Below are positions 40,733 through 41,255 of a stretch of 41,255 bases of DNA, in pieces. Origin of the DNA: Victivallales bacterium (GTDB lineage: Bacteria > Verrucomicrobiota > Lentisphaeria > Oligosphaerales > Oligosphaeraceae); assembly GCA_017964325.1 (NCBI GenBank), contig JAGCSE010000045.1, positions 1-41,255 on the forward strand, in the 5' to 3' direction. Numbering within the stretch: the first letter of the stretch is position 1; every line of letters starts with the position of its first letter. The position numbers were made by a program, and so were the translations under genes. The notes beneath the pieces were generated by a model. It did not search any database. It was not told where the DNA came from and worked only from the letters and a program-made list of their open reading frames with translations.

Positions 40733-41255
40733 TCAGCGATGGCAGCGGCCGTTGATACGGCGCGGACAGTCGGGCTTCAACGCGCCGCCTGTTCCCATAC
40801 ACCGATAGCAGATTTCATTTTCAAGCGGCCTGTCCGCGAAATAATCGTCAAGATTGGCAAGCGTCGTTTGCGCGATGTTGGCGAGTGCCTCTTTCGTCAG
40901 AAATGCTTGGTGCGACGTAACGATGACGTTCGGCAGCGAAACAAGCAACGAAAGCGTCTTGTTCTGGAGCGTCACATCGGAGCGGTCTTCGTAGAACCAT
41001 TCGCTTTCCTCCTCATAGACATCGAGTCCGGCCGCGCCGACTGTCCCTTCACGCAGGGCGGCCAGAAGTGCCTCGCTGTCAACTAGACCGCCGCGCGACG
41101 TGTTGATGAGCGTGACGCCATGCTTGACTTTGGCCAGCGTTTCGGCGTTGATGAGATGGCGCGTATCCGGCAGCAACGGACAATGCAGGGAGATGACATC
41201 CGCCTCCGCAAGCAGTTGCTCCAACGGAACATATTCAAGACCGCTCGACAGATTG
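40733..41255 (-). CDS. ldhA: Fermentative D-lactate dehydrogenase, C-terminal part (cut by window end)
   Basis: The last 173 residues of an LdhA-type D-lactate dehydrogenase; the N-terminal part lies outside the window. It reduces pyruvate to D-lactate with NADH. Marks: ISLHCPLLPDTRHLIN, LINTSRGGLVDSEAL with the catalytic Arg, GLDVYEEESEWFYEDRSD with the Glu and the LdhA-specific FxED insert, and VIVTSHQAFLTKEALANIAQTTLANL with the catalytic His in SHQAFLT. After PLENEI the chain continues with a tail C-YR-C, then PDC and GRC, four cysteines beyond the usual E. coli LdhA end. Confidence 0.93.
   Translation of the reverse strand, partial: NLSSGLEYVPLEQLLAEADVISLHCPLLPDTRHLINAETLAKVKHGVTLINTSRGGLVDSEALLAALREGTVGAAGLDVYEEESEWFYEDRSDVTLQNKTLSLLVSLPNVIVTSHQAFLTKEALANIAQTTLANLDDYFADRPLENEICYRCMGTGGALKPDCPRRINGRCHR

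Overview
The window looks like chromosome from an anaerobic Gram-negative bacterium of the PVC group, most like gut Lentisphaerae/Victivallales. This is inference from gene content: LpxB, an outer-membrane barrel and several lipoproteins show two membranes; a eukaryotic-type Ser/Thr kinase with an extracytoplasmic tail, a URO-D-like protein, PHP-domain proteins and a BspA-type LRR protein fit the group; a fermentative D-lactate dehydrogenase fits anaerobic life. Most genes are moderately GC-rich. One stretch, about 29390-31610, is clearly AT-rich and looks acquired.

Layout. 37-1374 is a secreted, degenerate PHP-like protein. 1560-5389 holds a ROK regulator divergent from a split transketolase and an SDR dehydrogenase, with a promoter and inverted repeat between them. 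5564-7719 has a MarC membrane protein, then a TPP riboswitch and thiC. 7911-11405 has an alginate-export-like porin, an Eis-type GNAT, a 75-bp heptamer repeat, a structured leader and an AAC(3)-family acetyltransferase. 11432-14588 is a minus-strand operon (HpcH/HpaI aldolase, D-2-hydroxyacid dehydrogenase, PHP hydrolase) divergent from a URO-D-like gene (14762-15976). 16126-21936 holds dxs, an SRAP/YedK protein, two uncharacterised proteins and an EamA transporter. 22112-24972 is the Ser/Thr kinase followed closely by lpxB.

The accessory part follows. At 25020-28870 a hybrid histidine kinase and a lipoprotein solute-binding protein are coupled by an ATGA overlap. This block lies between intact lpxB and a frameshifted second copy of the lpxB 3' end (29158-29330), so it looks inserted. 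Then comes a PvuRts1I-like modification-dependent endonuclease (29617-30531), immediately followed by a 193-bp MITE-like element with imperfect terminal inverted repeats and a 6-bp TATTAC flanking duplication. A repeated leader, a small zinc-ribbon gene and a GC-rich unexplained block precede an LRR gene.

32588-34815 is a YycJ/WalJ-type MBL protein plus a clan GH-A glycosidase; then tRNA-Leu(CAA) with its terminator, and a lipoprotein MBL hydrolase. 37258-40065 (read on the minus strand) is a MerR-controlled operon: MerR, two flavodoxin-fold reductases, a DUF362 lipoprotein and a DUF318/ArsP-like permease, with a palindromic operator inside the promoter spacer. The window ends in a partial ldhA. 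Thiamine pyrophosphate links several genes: ThiC makes its precursor under TPP control, while the split transketolase and Dxs use it.
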